Positions 1-8,289 of a stretch of DNA of 64,000 bases are shown piece after piece. Under the pieces are notes generated by a model. That model was not told the origin of the DNA, did not search any database, and worked only from the letters and a program-made list of their open reading frames with translations. Every line of letters begins with the position of its first letter. Position 1 is the first letter of the stretch. The translations under genes and the position numbers were made by a program. Origin of the DNA: Acinetobacter chengduensis. Its GTDB lineage: Bacteria > Pseudomonadota > Gammaproteobacteria > Pseudomonadales > Moraxellaceae. The stretch spans positions 40,315 through 104,314 of the forward strand of contig NZ_RCHC01000014.1 of NCBI RefSeq assembly GCF_003664645.1, written 5' to 3'.

Positions 1-695
1 GACTGCTGCATAATCGCTGCTTGATTTACTTTTGTACTTTGTGGAATAGTCGTTTCCATAATATAGCCAACTTGCTTAAATGCTTCATCACGAATGAGTT
101 TACAAACATTTTGTCTCTCATCGTGCTTAATAAGTAATGCACCTAATAATTGTAGTTCCGGATTGATTCGCTTTATTTTTTCCAAATGATTAAGTAAGTC
201 TGTAACACCATATAGACCATATTGTGAGCCAGATTCAATCGGTATGATTACATGTGTTGAAGATGCTAAAGCATTACTAGTTAATAGTTTTAAACTTGGA
301 GGGCAGTCAATTAAAATAAAATCATAAAGATCTTTTAATAGTTCTAATTTTATAGTGAGTTCTTCTGATGGTCTTGGCGCATCTTCTTTTAATTGGTCCT
401 CAGTTTTTCCTAAATTGAGAGAACCATAAATTAGTGAAACATTATCAAAATTAGTATCTTCTTCTAAAGCGTCGGTAAGTAATGAGACATCACCTACTAA
501 TAACTCAGCGGTTGTTACTCCAACTTCACTTGGATGTTTTAAACCAATATGCAAGCTAGCATTTGCTTGAGGATCTAAATCAATCACAAGCACTTTATTT
601 CCTAAGTTTGCTAGCTCAGAGGCTAAATGAACAACTGTTGTTGTTTTACCACAACCACCCTTGTGATTCGCAACAGCAATAATTTTTGCAGACAT
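1..695 (-). CDS. parA: ParA-family partition ATPase (partial, C-terminus off the left edge)
   Basis: Reading the minus strand from the ATG at 693-695 gives an open frame to base 1. The deviant Walker A motif KGGCGKTTT lies at residues 12-20, followed by the DLDPQAN segment and a DCPPS Walker B-like segment, the standard ParA/Soj layout. ParA ATPases position plasmid copies at cell division together with a ParB-type partner, which is not visible here and may lie beyond the left edge. The gene is divergent from rep, with the iteron region between them, which is a common plasmid arrangement. About 230 codons are present, so most of a typical ParA. A chromosomal Soj is unlikely because of the adjacent Rep_3 initiator and iterons. 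Confidence 0.93.
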   Translation of the reverse strand, partial: MSAKIIAVANHKGGCGKTTTVVHLASELANLGNKVLVIDLDPQANASLHIGLKHPSEVGVTTAELLVGDVSLLTDALEEDTNFDNVSLIYGSLNLGKTEDQLKEDAPRPSEELTIKLELLKDLYDFILIDCPPSLKLLTSNALASSTHVIIPIESGSQYGLYGVTDLLNHLEKIKRINPELQLLGALLIKHDERQNVCKLIRDEAFKQVGYIMETTIPQSTKVNQAAIMQQ

Positions 696-789
696 ACTTG
701 TCAAATCATTCTATATTTACAATTACTATTAATATAAATAACTTTGGGCTAAGTTACTACACCTTTTAAATTTAAAACAGTCATTTGTA

Positions 790-912
790 TAACGCTAAAG
801 CAATTTTAATTTTAAAGTTTTATATAGCTAGCTTAATTAATAATTAATAGTAATTAATAATTAAGTTAATTAATAATTAAGTTAATATTTTTCATTTAAA
901 AACAATAATATA
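790..912. other. AT-rich unwinding-type region of the origin
   Basis: Almost pure A/T with a reiterated TTAATTAATAATTAA theme, immediately left of the iteron block. AT-rich stretches beside iterons commonly act as the DNA unwinding element of theta-replicating plasmids. Function is inferred from position and composition only. Confidence 0.5.
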
Positions 913-918
913 TAAACT

Positions 919-1547
919 TTAAGGTGGAGGGTTTGTCATCTTAAAGTGGAAGAGTTGTCTTCTATAAGTGGAAAGAAGATCACTTAAAAGTGGAATGCCT
1001 GTCACTGTAAAGTGGAGTAAATGTCACTTAAAAGTGGAGTATTTGTCACTATGGTGGAATGTTTTTCACTGTTAATTATAAAATATATGTATTATCATTT
1101 AAAATATAAATAAAACAATTATTTATGATGTTGATAACTTATTGATTTTTTGTGGAAGAGTGGAAACAAAATCACTTACAAAAATATTATTGTGGATAAA
1201 ATTGCAATGCTTTTTTTACTAGACCACTTTTTTATATATTCATTGATCTAAGAGTGGAAAGAATTTCACGCACTCACCCTAGAATGCAGATATTTTGTTC
1301 TTATAACTAAACTCAATATTTTTTTTCAGTGATCCGCGTTTTTTAAAGGTGGAAAACTTGTCATATCGAAATAAGTTAATTGATTATTTAAAATCCATTA
1401 TGGGTGTTTATTCATCAATCCGTATTTCTATAAAGAATCAAAAACATCTAAAAGTGGAGTATTTGTCATCTTAAGGTGGAATTTAAAAAATAGGTTTCCA
1501 CTCTAATTAATTTTTACCTAAATCTGGTGACAAGTATTCCACCTTAG
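919..1547. other. oriV: Plasmid replication origin with iterons
   Basis: Seven near-consecutive repeats of the theme AAAGTGGA-N4/5-TGTCA occupy about 919-1070 with a period near 21-23 bases. Further copies lie near 1151, 1250, 1344, 1449 and 1472, and an inverted copy (TGACAAGTATTCCACCTTA) lies at about 1529-1547 close to the rep start. Iterons of this kind bind Rep_3-family initiators. The scattered and inverted copies next to the gene may serve autoregulation of rep. A consensus DnaA box lies inside the region. There is no gene in this interval. Confidence 0.88.
1191..1199 (-). promoter_or_regulatory. DnaA box
   Basis: TGTGGATAA is the exact complement of the consensus DnaA box TTATCCACA. 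It lies between the two groups of iterons, as in many Rep_3 origins. Confidence 0.6.
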
Positions 1548-1638
1548 GTTTTTTAGGTGAAAGTGTTGAATCTTTTTCCACTTTTTTATATAACATGCAT
1601 AATCAACTTAAGTACACTTAAAATAGTTAATACTCTTT

Positions 1639-2817
1639 ATGTCAGAACTAAGCCATAACAAAGAAGAGCTGGATTCAATCCCGTACTGCATAGGTAATAT
1701 TCGTCACAATGGGGTTGTAAGTACTAGCAATCGTTTAATACGACCTATTGAATTGTCAGCGAATGAATATAAAGCACTTTTATATGCGATGGCTGTTGCC
1801 AATTACGGAGAGAAGAATCATATCGATAAAGAGATTAGTGAACAAACATACATCTATCTGTATAAAGATGATTTAGCTGAATTACTGGGATTAAGTAAGC
1901 GAAATTCAATTAATGTAGCCATTGATCGAATTTACAAAGAACTTTCATCCCGTGTGGCGCACTTTGTAATTGAAGAACCTGTAGATGATATAAAGAAAAA
2001 AACAAAAAGAGTTCACTCGGTTGTCCCTATTATCCGTGAGTTAAGATGGGAAGATGATTCAAAGAATGCACTTCAAATCAGATTTACCAGTGAAGTATTA
2101 CCTTACTTTACTCAATTAGCTGGTGGTAATTTTACGACATACCAACTAAAACATTTATTTGCTCTAGATTCAGTTGCAAGTATGAGTCTTTATACCTATT
2201 TCATAAAAAACGAATTCAAATTTAAGACCCAAGAAATCTACGAAGTCCCATTATTATTAGAGAATCTCAAAGCTCTAATTGATATAAATGAAACTAAATA
2301 TGACCGTTGGGTCGATTTTCGACGTTATGTATTAGATAAAATTGTAGCTGAAATTAATGAAAACACCGATCTACAGTTAGAATATGAAACAATTAAAAAA
2401 GGACGCCCTATTGTAGGCGTAAAATTTAAACTACATCATCGTGGTTTTGAGAAGCCTATAATTGAAAATAAAAAGGCCGAAAAATTAAAGATCTACTTAG
2501 ATGTTCCATTTGAAGATAATGCTGAGGTAAAAGATCTAGGTGCAAAATTCGATACCACTGTACGTTCATGGTATATTTTTAATGATGATGCAAATTATTT
2601 ACAGCTTGAAAAGTGGTTTAAGACCGTAGGTTGCCTCACAGACTCTCAAGCAAACGTTGTTATCAATGATTCATTATTTCAAATGGATTTTGCTGAAGTT
2701 GGAATGAGCTTAAGTGACTTTAAGAGAAAAATGAAAAATAAATTGAAAACTGATAGTAAATTTGTGGAAGACATCAAGGATCGTCTAAATGAAATTTTCG
2801 GAAAGGATATTATTTAG
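1639..2817 (+). CDS. repB: Rep_3-type plasmid replication initiator with C-terminal DUF5710-like domain
   Basis: A 392-residue protein. Residues about 30-270 have the paired winged-helix layout of Rep_3 (RepB/RepE-like) initiators: the RLIRPIELSANEYKALLYAMA start, the DDLAELLGLSKRNSINVAIDR helix-turn-helix region and YQLKHLFALDSVASMSLYTY. The protein would bind the upstream iterons and open the origin. From about residue 283 there is an extra segment, KIYLDVPFEDNAEVKDLGAKF followed by a W-Y-I end, that matches the DUF5710 pattern (LDVP, K-x-LGA, W). DUF5710 is usually met in plasmid primases and helicases, so its fusion to a Rep_3 protein is worth noting. The start codon sits 90 bases after the last inverted iteron, consistent with autoregulation. 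The gene ends just before a hairpin terminator. Confidence 0.9.
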   Translation: MSELSHNKEELDSIPYCIGNIRHNGVVSTSNRLIRPIELSANEYKALLYAMAVANYGEKNHIDKEISEQTYIYLYKDDLAELLGLSKRNSINVAIDRIYKELSSRVAHFVIEEPVDDIKKKTKRVHSVVPIIRELRWEDDSKNALQIRFTSEVLPYFTQLAGGNFTTYQLKHLFALDSVASMSLYTYFIKNEFKFKTQEIYEVPLLLENLKALIDINETKYDRWVDFRRYVLDKIVAEINENTDLQLEYETIKKGRPIVGVKFKLHHRGFEKPIIENKKAEKLKIYLDVPFEDNAEVKDLGAKFDTTVRSWYIFNDDANYLQLEKWFKTVGCLTDSQANVVINDSLFQMDFAEVGMSLSDFKRKMKNKLKTDSKFVEDIKDRLNEIFGKDII

Positions 2818-2819
2818 GA

Positions 2820-2842
2820 GTGTAGCAACTTGCTACACTTTT
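2820..2842 (+). terminator. Intrinsic terminator of rep
   Basis: GTGTAGCA-ACT-TGCTACAC forms an 8-bp perfect stem with a 3-base loop, followed by TTTTA, and begins two bases after the rep stop codon. Confidence 0.8.
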
Positions 2843-3052
2843 ATCGGCTATTCTTAGTTCATGAAACCACTTATAACTTTAATTAGTAAAACAGTTATAT
2901 TTGACCTTCATTCCAACTTCATATTATTCAGTTTTAATTACTTAAAGCATATATTTCATTGAGTTTATGACATGTTGATCTAATTCATAAATGATCTGTA
3001 GGTTAAGGTGATAAGAGTATTTTTTGAGATAAATATTGAAATTGGATAAAAT

Positions 3053-4107
3053 GAATCTTAGATTCTCAAATGAAGTGCAACAGAGATTAAATTATTGGAA
3101 AGAAGCAAGATAAGCTAGCCTTTTGCTTCCGACCGACCAAAGTCAAAGTTGTATCATGGACTATACTCATCTTACCCAAGAAGAAAGATATCAGATTTCT
3201 ACATTGTTACGTGAAGGATTTTCTAAACGTTACATTGCTTGGAAACTCAATCGTTCACCTTCAACTATTTCTAGAGAAATTAATCGTAATCGAGCGAGAA
3301 ACGGTTACTTCGCTAAACATGCTAATCAAATCGCTTTAAGACGCCATTGCTCCAATCCGAAAAGAATCCCTGATGAAATATGGTCACATGTCATCTTTTA
3401 TCTTGAACTTCGATGGAGTCCTGAACAAATTGCTTCTCTTGTTTCAGTCAGCCTGCATTCAATTTATCGTTTAATACGACAGGATAAAAATAAGGACGGT
3501 ACTCTCTTTCATCATCTATGTTTTAGAAATCAAAGAAAGAGGAAATACGGCTCTCCTGAAACTCGTGGTCAGCTGGCTAATCGTAAAAGTATTCATGATA
3601 GACCGATTGAGATTGAACAGCGTCATCGTTTTGGTGATCTAGAGATAGATACGATTGTGGGTAAGAATCAACAGCAATCATTGGTCACGATTGTAGATCG
3701 CAAGACAGGTTATTTGTGGTTGAAGAAGTGTAGGTCACGCAAAGCAGAGGAAGTTTGCCAAACAACAATCAGTATACTTGAGCCGATCAAAGATCAGCTC
3801 AAAACGATTACCGCAGATAATGGTAAGGAGTTCAGTCTGCATGAATATGCAGCTCAAGCATTAGAAATAGATTGGTATTTCGCAGATCCTTATAGTGCTT
3901 CGCAGCGAGGCACAAATGAAAATACCAATGGCTTAGTCAGACAATACATTAGAAAAGGAAGTGACTTAAATCAGTATACAGATGAATACCTCTCAAAAAT
4001 CACTGACCGTATCAATCATCGTCCAAGAAAAAGACTCGGCTTTAGAAGTTCGAGTCAGGTATTATGGCAACAGCATGGTGTTGCACTTCAAATGCTAATC
4101 TAAGAAT
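3053..4107 (+). mobile_element. IS30-family insertion sequence
   Basis: About 1.05 kb bounded by imperfect inverted repeats of about 30 bases. The left end at 3053-3082 reads GAATCTTAGATT...GAAGTGCAACA; the right end at about 4079-4107 is its inverted counterpart and contains the transposase stop codon. One transposase gene fills the element. I could not identify a convincing target duplication. The element separates the replicon from the catabolic block and may mark the junction at which the catabolic segment was acquired. Confidence 0.85.
3156..4103 (+). CDS. IS30-family transposase
   Basis: A 315-residue protein starting MDYTHLTQEERYQI, the typical IS30 N-terminus. It has an N-terminal helix-turn-helix (RYIAWKLNRSPSTISREI) and an integrase-type core with D165, D221 (ADNGKEF) and E255 (NENTNGL). 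The last two are 33 residues apart, as in IS30-family DDE transposases. I preferred the ATG at 3156 to the upstream TTG at 3123 because family members begin at this motif. The frame is intact with all catalytic residues, so the element is probably functional. Confidence 0.93.
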   Translation: MDYTHLTQEERYQISTLLREGFSKRYIAWKLNRSPSTISREINRNRARNGYFAKHANQIALRRHCSNPKRIPDEIWSHVIFYLELRWSPEQIASLVSVSLHSIYRLIRQDKNKDGTLFHHLCFRNQRKRKYGSPETRGQLANRKSIHDRPIEIEQRHRFGDLEIDTIVGKNQQQSLVTIVDRKTGYLWLKKCRSRKAEEVCQTTISILEPIKDQLKTITADNGKEFSLHEYAAQALEIDWYFADPYSASQRGTNENTNGLVRQYIRKGSDLNQYTDEYLSKITDRINHRPRKRLGFRSSSQVLWQQHGVALQMLI

Positions 4108-4457
4108 TTTATCATCGATATAATTGGATATTAAATTTAAGATTAAAAAATGGCGATCTAGTAGTTAATATTTTGAAGGAATTCTATGTAAATCACCATT
4201 ATTCTAAATAATTAAGTTATTCATAGACTAAAATCTCATTTTTATTTGCAAAAAAATATTTATAGATACGGCTTTCCCTTGATATATTCTGCTATGGGTA
4301 TTGGTATGCATAGCAGAATGACCGTGTCTTAGTACAATGTTCAATAGTCTAAATATGTTAATCTTTAGTCAGGAAAAAATATTCTTTTCATAAAGTCGTG
4401 TTGCAAGATAATATTTTATATTTAATCCGCGGAAGATGAAGTTTCCGGTATATCAAT
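4108..4457. other. Gene-free stretch with a long imperfect hairpin (4263-4328)
   Basis: No gene is seen here. ATTCTGCTATG at 4286-4296 is perfectly complementary to CATAGCAGAAT at 4309-4319 (12-base loop). Outside it AGATACGG (about 4263) pairs with CCGTGTCT (about 4321-4328), giving a two-tier stem. It lies downstream of the convergent pcaU gene and may act as its terminator, although there is no U-tract directly after it. Confidence 0.45.
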
Positions 4458-5273
4458 TTAAATGACATTCCTAAGTTCCCTCGCTGTCTCTTGAAGAAGT
4501 GGTAATATTTGTTGAATTAAATATTCTTTAGTTGACCTAGCAGTGGGAGAAACAATATTTAATGCCGCAACAATATTTCCTTTAGGTCCATATATTGGAA
4601 CAGCCAGTGCATGAACACCTAGTTCATGTTCCTCACTTGAGTAGCACCAATCTTGTTCTCTAACTTCTTCTAGTAAAGTTAAAAATGAAGTGTTATCTGT
4701 GATGCTATATTTAGTTAAATGCTTTAAAGGATATTTTTCGAGCCACTTGATTTGTTCTGCAACGTCTAAATGGGCAAGTAGTATTTTACCCGCGGATGTT
4801 GCGTGTGCTGGTAGACGATTTCCTAGGTGTAAACCATACGGATTGACCCGATCTGTTTGTTGATGTGATGCACTTCGTGCAATGGTGATTGCTTCAAATC
4901 CATCCAGTACCATGACTGAAAATATAAGTGATGTTTGTGTGGTTAATAGATTCAATAATGGCTGACAAATTTTAGGTAATTGTGAACCACTTAAATAAGC
5001 ACCTGAAAACTTTAAAACTTTGGGTGTCAAATAATAATAATGACCATCAAAATCTAAATATCCTAAATATTCAAGTGTTAATAAATGACGTCTCGTTGCG
5101 GCACGGGTTAAACCAGTTTTTTCAGCAGCCATGGTGACATTTAAGCGATGTCTTTCTGGACCAAAACATTCAAGTATAGCCATTCCTTTGCTAATTCCTG
5201 CGACAAAGTCTTCATGACGAATTTTTTTTTGGTTATCCATATTAATTAGGATTTTTTTTCCTTCGTTTAACAT
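4458..5273 (-). CDS. pcaU: IclR-family regulator of the pca operon (PcaU)
   Basis: A 271-residue IclR-type protein. It has an N-terminal winged helix (about residues 25-85: GISKGMAILECFGPERHRLNV, then AAEKTGLTRAATRRHLLTLE) and a C-terminal effector domain ending in the family's SxEEHELGVHALAVP and ALNIVSPTARST segments. In Acinetobacter, PcaU binds protocatechuate and activates the divergent pcaI promoter while repressing itself. It is divergent from pcaI and a three-repeat operator of PcaU type lies between them, which supports the assignment over PobR (about half identical and in the same family). The start at 5273 has a good GGAG site before it. A second in-frame ATG 33 bases in is possible. 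Confidence 0.9.
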   Translation of the reverse strand: MLNEGKKILINMDNQKKIRHEDFVAGISKGMAILECFGPERHRLNVTMAAEKTGLTRAATRRHLLTLEYLGYLDFDGHYYYLTPKVLKFSGAYLSGSQLPKICQPLLNLLTTQTSLIFSVMVLDGFEAITIARSASHQQTDRVNPYGLHLGNRLPAHATSAGKILLAHLDVAEQIKWLEKYPLKHLTKYSITDNTSFLTLLEEVREQDWCYSSEEHELGVHALAVPIYGPKGNIVAALNIVSPTARSTKEYLIQQILPLLQETARELRNVI

Positions 5274-5368
5274 GCTCCAGTCCTTTAAGCCTTTGGTTCA
5301 ATTCACTACTGAATGTAGTTTTAGCCTAATATAAAATATGTTTAATATAATTTAAAATTAGAATAAAT

Positions 5369-5403
5369 GTTCGATGATCGAACATTGTATTTAATCATCG
5401 AAC
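5369..5403. promoter_or_regulatory. PcaU operator: three 10-bp repeats
   Basis: GTTCGATGATCGAAC at 5369-5383 is a perfect dyad made of two overlapping GTTCGATGAT half-sites. A third copy, ATCATCGAAC (inverse orientation), lies at 5394-5403. This is the layout described for the PcaU site of Acinetobacter ADP1: a palindromic pair plus a third 10-bp repeat. It sits about 95 bases from the pcaU start and 160 bases from pcaI, suited to control both. Confidence 0.85.
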
Positions 5404-5565
5404 AAAACTCATTTTTTTAGCTAGAACAATAAGAAAAAAATAACAAAAATGAGGGAATAGGAATTCTAATGAAATTGCTCGGGATTGAGTAAGGCTCTTT
5501 TTCTGATTCAGTGTCGTTTTGAGTTTCGTTTCTAAGATGTATAGCTAGACGGAGTTGTCCCCCTA

Positions 5566-6237
5566 ATGATCAATAAAAGTTCGGCTTCACTTACTGAAGC
5601 ACTTTCACAAATTAAAGATGGGTCAACCATCATGATTGGCGGTTTTGGAACCGCAGGGCAACCCGCAGAATTGATTGATGGTTTAATCGAGCTTGGTATC
5701 AAAGACCTTGTCATTGTCAACAATAATGCAGGCAATGGCGACTATGGCTTAGCGAAACTTCTTAAATCAGGTGCTGTCCGTAAAATTATCTGTTCTTTTC
5801 CACGCCAATCAGACTCTTACATTTTTGACGAGCTATACCGTGCGGGAAAAGTTGAATTAGAACTGGTTCCTCAAGGCAACCTAGCGTGTCGCATTCAAGC
5901 AGCAGGTATGGGTTTAGGACCAATTTATACACCAACAGGTTTTGGTACTTTGCTTGCTGAAGGCAAACCGACTATGAGTTACGAAGGTAAAGATTACGTT
6001 TTAGAAAATCCAATTAAAGCAGATTTTGCTTTAATTAAAGCATCTCATGGTGACCGTTGGGGTAACTTGGTCTACCGCAAGTCTGCACGTAACTTTGGCC
6101 CGATTATGGCAATGGCAGCCGATGTGACAATTGCACAAGTTTCTGAAGTGGTAGAGCTTGGAGCTTTGGATCCTGAACACGTCATCACCCCAGGTATTTT
6201 TGTACAACACGTTGTACAAGTGCAACCTGCACAGTAA
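5566..6237 (+). CDS. pcaI: 3-oxoadipate CoA-transferase subunit A
   Basis: A 223-residue class I CoA-transferase alpha subunit with the N-terminal GSTIMIGGFGTAGQPAELI signature (CoA-binding glycine-rich loop). With PcaJ it moves CoA from succinyl-CoA to 3-oxoadipate in the cytoplasm, giving 3-oxoadipyl-CoA. It is the first gene of the pca-qui transcript, with pcaJ starting 20 bases after its stop. The start ATG follows an ACGGAG site. It is full length for the family. Confidence 0.93.
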   Translation: MINKSSASLTEALSQIKDGSTIMIGGFGTAGQPAELIDGLIELGIKDLVIVNNNAGNGDYGLAKLLKSGAVRKIICSFPRQSDSYIFDELYRAGKVELELVPQGNLACRIQAAGMGLGPIYTPTGFGTLLAEGKPTMSYEGKDYVLENPIKADFALIKASHGDRWGNLVYRKSARNFGPIMAMAADVTIAQVSEVVELGALDPEHVITPGIFVQHVVQVQPAQ

Positions 6238-6257
6238 TCGGATACGGAGAATTAAAA

Positions 6258-6908
6258 ATGAGTTATACCAAATTAAGCCGTAATCAAATTGCTGAACGTG
6301 TTGCACAAGATATTCCTGATGGGGCTTATGTCAACTTAGGTATTGGACTACCCACCAAGATTTCAAGCTATTTACCAAGCGACAAAGATGTATTTTTACA
6401 CTCTGAAAATGGTCTTTTAGCTTTCGGTCCGCCACCTGCTGAAGAAGACCGTGATCCCGAACTGATCAATGCGGGTAAAGAGTTTGTAACTTTACTCGAT
6501 GGTGGTGCTTTCTTTCATCACGGTGATTCATTTGCCATGATGCGTGGTGGCCATTTAGATATTGCGGTGCTTGGGGCTTTTCAGGTGGCGGAAAATGGCG
6601 ACTTAGCCAACTGGCATACCGGTGCACCAGATGCAATTCCTGCAGTGGGTGGTGCAATGGATTTGGCCGTAGGTGCAAAAAAAGTCTTTATCACTACCGA
6701 CCATGTGACAAAAAAAGGTGAACCGAAGATTGTTGCTGAGCTTACTTATCCAGCGACAGGTTTGAAGTGCGTAGACCGCATTTACACCGACCTGTGTGTT
6801 ATTGATGTGACACCTGAGGGTATGAAGGTAATTGAAAAAGTTGAAGGTTTAGGCTTTGCAGAATTGCAGGCAATGACAGGTGCAACTTTAGTGGATGCAA
6901 CGCAATAG
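6258..6908 (+). CDS. pcaJ: 3-oxoadipate CoA-transferase subunit B
   Basis: A 216-residue beta subunit of the same transferase. The catalytic glutamate is in the LHSENGLLAFGPP motif (about residues 51-54), the SENG signature of class I CoA-transferases. It begins NQIAERVAQDIPDGAYVNLGIG, as usual. A GGAGAATTAAAA ribosome site precedes the ATG. It is followed by a gap of about 150 bases before pcaF, the largest gap in the early operon. Confidence 0.93.
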   Translation: MSYTKLSRNQIAERVAQDIPDGAYVNLGIGLPTKISSYLPSDKDVFLHSENGLLAFGPPPAEEDRDPELINAGKEFVTLLDGGAFFHHGDSFAMMRGGHLDIAVLGAFQVAENGDLANWHTGAPDAIPAVGGAMDLAVGAKKVFITTDHVTKKGEPKIVAELTYPATGLKCVDRIYTDLCVIDVTPEGMKVIEKVEGLGFAELQAMTGATLVDATQ

Positions 6909-7061
6909 AATTTACGAATGCGATTTTCTTAAATCTCTCACTGCCTTTTTAAAAAAGGGAGTAACTACATTTAACGGATTGAAGAATTGAAAAGAATACT
7001 CCCAGAAAAAGTACCTTTTTATTACAGGTGGATTTAGGGGTTTCTAAGGACAAGATTGAAA

Positions 7062-8267
7062 ATGAAAGATGCTTATATTATAGATGCTATCCGTACTCCA
7101 TTTGGCCGTTATGCGGGTGGACTCGCCCCAGTGCGTGCTGATGACTTGGGTGCCGTGCCTATTCAAGCCTTAATGCAGCGTAACCCTAGTGTTGATTGGA
7201 AACAAGTCGATGATGTGATTTATGGTTGTGCCAACCAAGCCGGTGAAGACAACCGTAATGTCGGACGTATGTCGGCCTTGTTGGCAGGTTTACCGGTCGA
7301 AGTTCCAGCGACCACCATCAACCGTTTATGTGGTTCATCTTTGGATGCGATTGCGATGGCAGCCCGTGCGATTAAAGCCGGCGAAGCGGATTTAATCATT
7401 GCTGGTGGCGTCGAAAGTATGTCGCGTGCACCTTTTGTCATGGGCAAATCAGAAACTGCCTATGGCCGTAGTCAAAAGATTGAAGATACCACTATGGGCT
7501 GGCGTTTTATCAATCCAAAGCTCAAAGCGATGTATGGTGTAGACACCATGCCGCAAACCGCAGAAAACGTGGCACAACAATTTAATATTGATCGTGCAGA
7601 TCAAGACCAGTTTGCCTTGACGAGTCAACAGCGCACCGCAACCGCGCAAGCTCAAGGCTTTTTTACACATGAGATCATCCCTGTGAGTATTGCACAGCGT
7701 AAGGGTGATCTAATTGTGATCGACACGGATGAACATCCACGTGCATCGACCACACTAGAAGGTTTGGCAAAACTGAAGCCAGTTGTGAAAGCAGAAGGCA
7801 CCGTCACTGCGGGGAATGCATCAGGCATCAATGACGGTGCGGCTGCTGTACTGATTGCTTCAGAACAAGCGGTTGAGCGGTACCAACTTAAACCCCGTGC
7901 CAAGATCATTGCATCAACAGCAGTGGGTGTAGAACCACGCATTATGGGTTTTGCACCTGCACCTGCCATCAAAAAGTTACTGAAACAAGCCAATCTGACA
8001 TTAGAGCAGATGGATGTGATTGAGTTGAATGAAGCCTTTGCAGCACAGGCACTGGCCGTTACACGTGATTTAGGTCTGGCAGATGACACCCCACAAGTAA
8101 ATCCAAATGGCGGTGCGATTGCGATTGGTCATCCACTCGGTGCATCGGGCGCACGTTTGGTCACGACAGCTTTAAACCAGTTAGAACAAACGGGTGGGAC
8201 GTATGCCCTGTGTTCGATGTGTATTGGTGTCGGCCAAGGCATTGCAATGATTATTCAGCGCGTTTAA
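7062..8267 (+). CDS. pcaF: 3-oxoadipyl-CoA thiolase
   Basis: A 401-residue thiolase cleaving 3-oxoadipyl-CoA with CoA to succinyl-CoA and acetyl-CoA, the last step of the beta-ketoadipate pathway. The acyl-enzyme cysteine is in NRLCGSSLDA (about residue 90), the histidine in IGHPLGASGARL and the second cysteine in MCIGVGQG. The start MKDAYIIDAIRTPFGR at ATG 7062 is preferred to a TTG six bases upstream because AAGGA stands at a proper distance from it and the length then equals the usual one. 22 bases separate it from pcaB. Confidence 0.95.
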   Translation: MKDAYIIDAIRTPFGRYAGGLAPVRADDLGAVPIQALMQRNPSVDWKQVDDVIYGCANQAGEDNRNVGRMSALLAGLPVEVPATTINRLCGSSLDAIAMAARAIKAGEADLIIAGGVESMSRAPFVMGKSETAYGRSQKIEDTTMGWRFINPKLKAMYGVDTMPQTAENVAQQFNIDRADQDQFALTSQQRTATAQAQGFFTHEIIPVSIAQRKGDLIVIDTDEHPRASTTLEGLAKLKPVVKAEGTVTAGNASGINDGAAAVLIASEQAVERYQLKPRAKIIASTAVGVEPRIMGFAPAPAIKKLLKQANLTLEQMDVIELNEAFAAQALAVTRDLGLADDTPQVNPNGGAIAIGHPLGASGARLVTTALNQLEQTGGTYALCSMCIGVGQGIAMIIQRV

Positions 8268-8289
8268 AGCAGATTTAAGGATAGCGATC

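Noticed and set aside
919..1547. CRISPR array
   Set aside because: The repeats are short, degenerate, packed with a 21-23 base period and no spacers, and lie next to a Rep gene: they are iterons.
3040..4125. Target-site duplication of the IS30 element
   Set aside because: The bases directly outside the inverted repeats do not match convincingly at 2 or 3 positions, so I report none.
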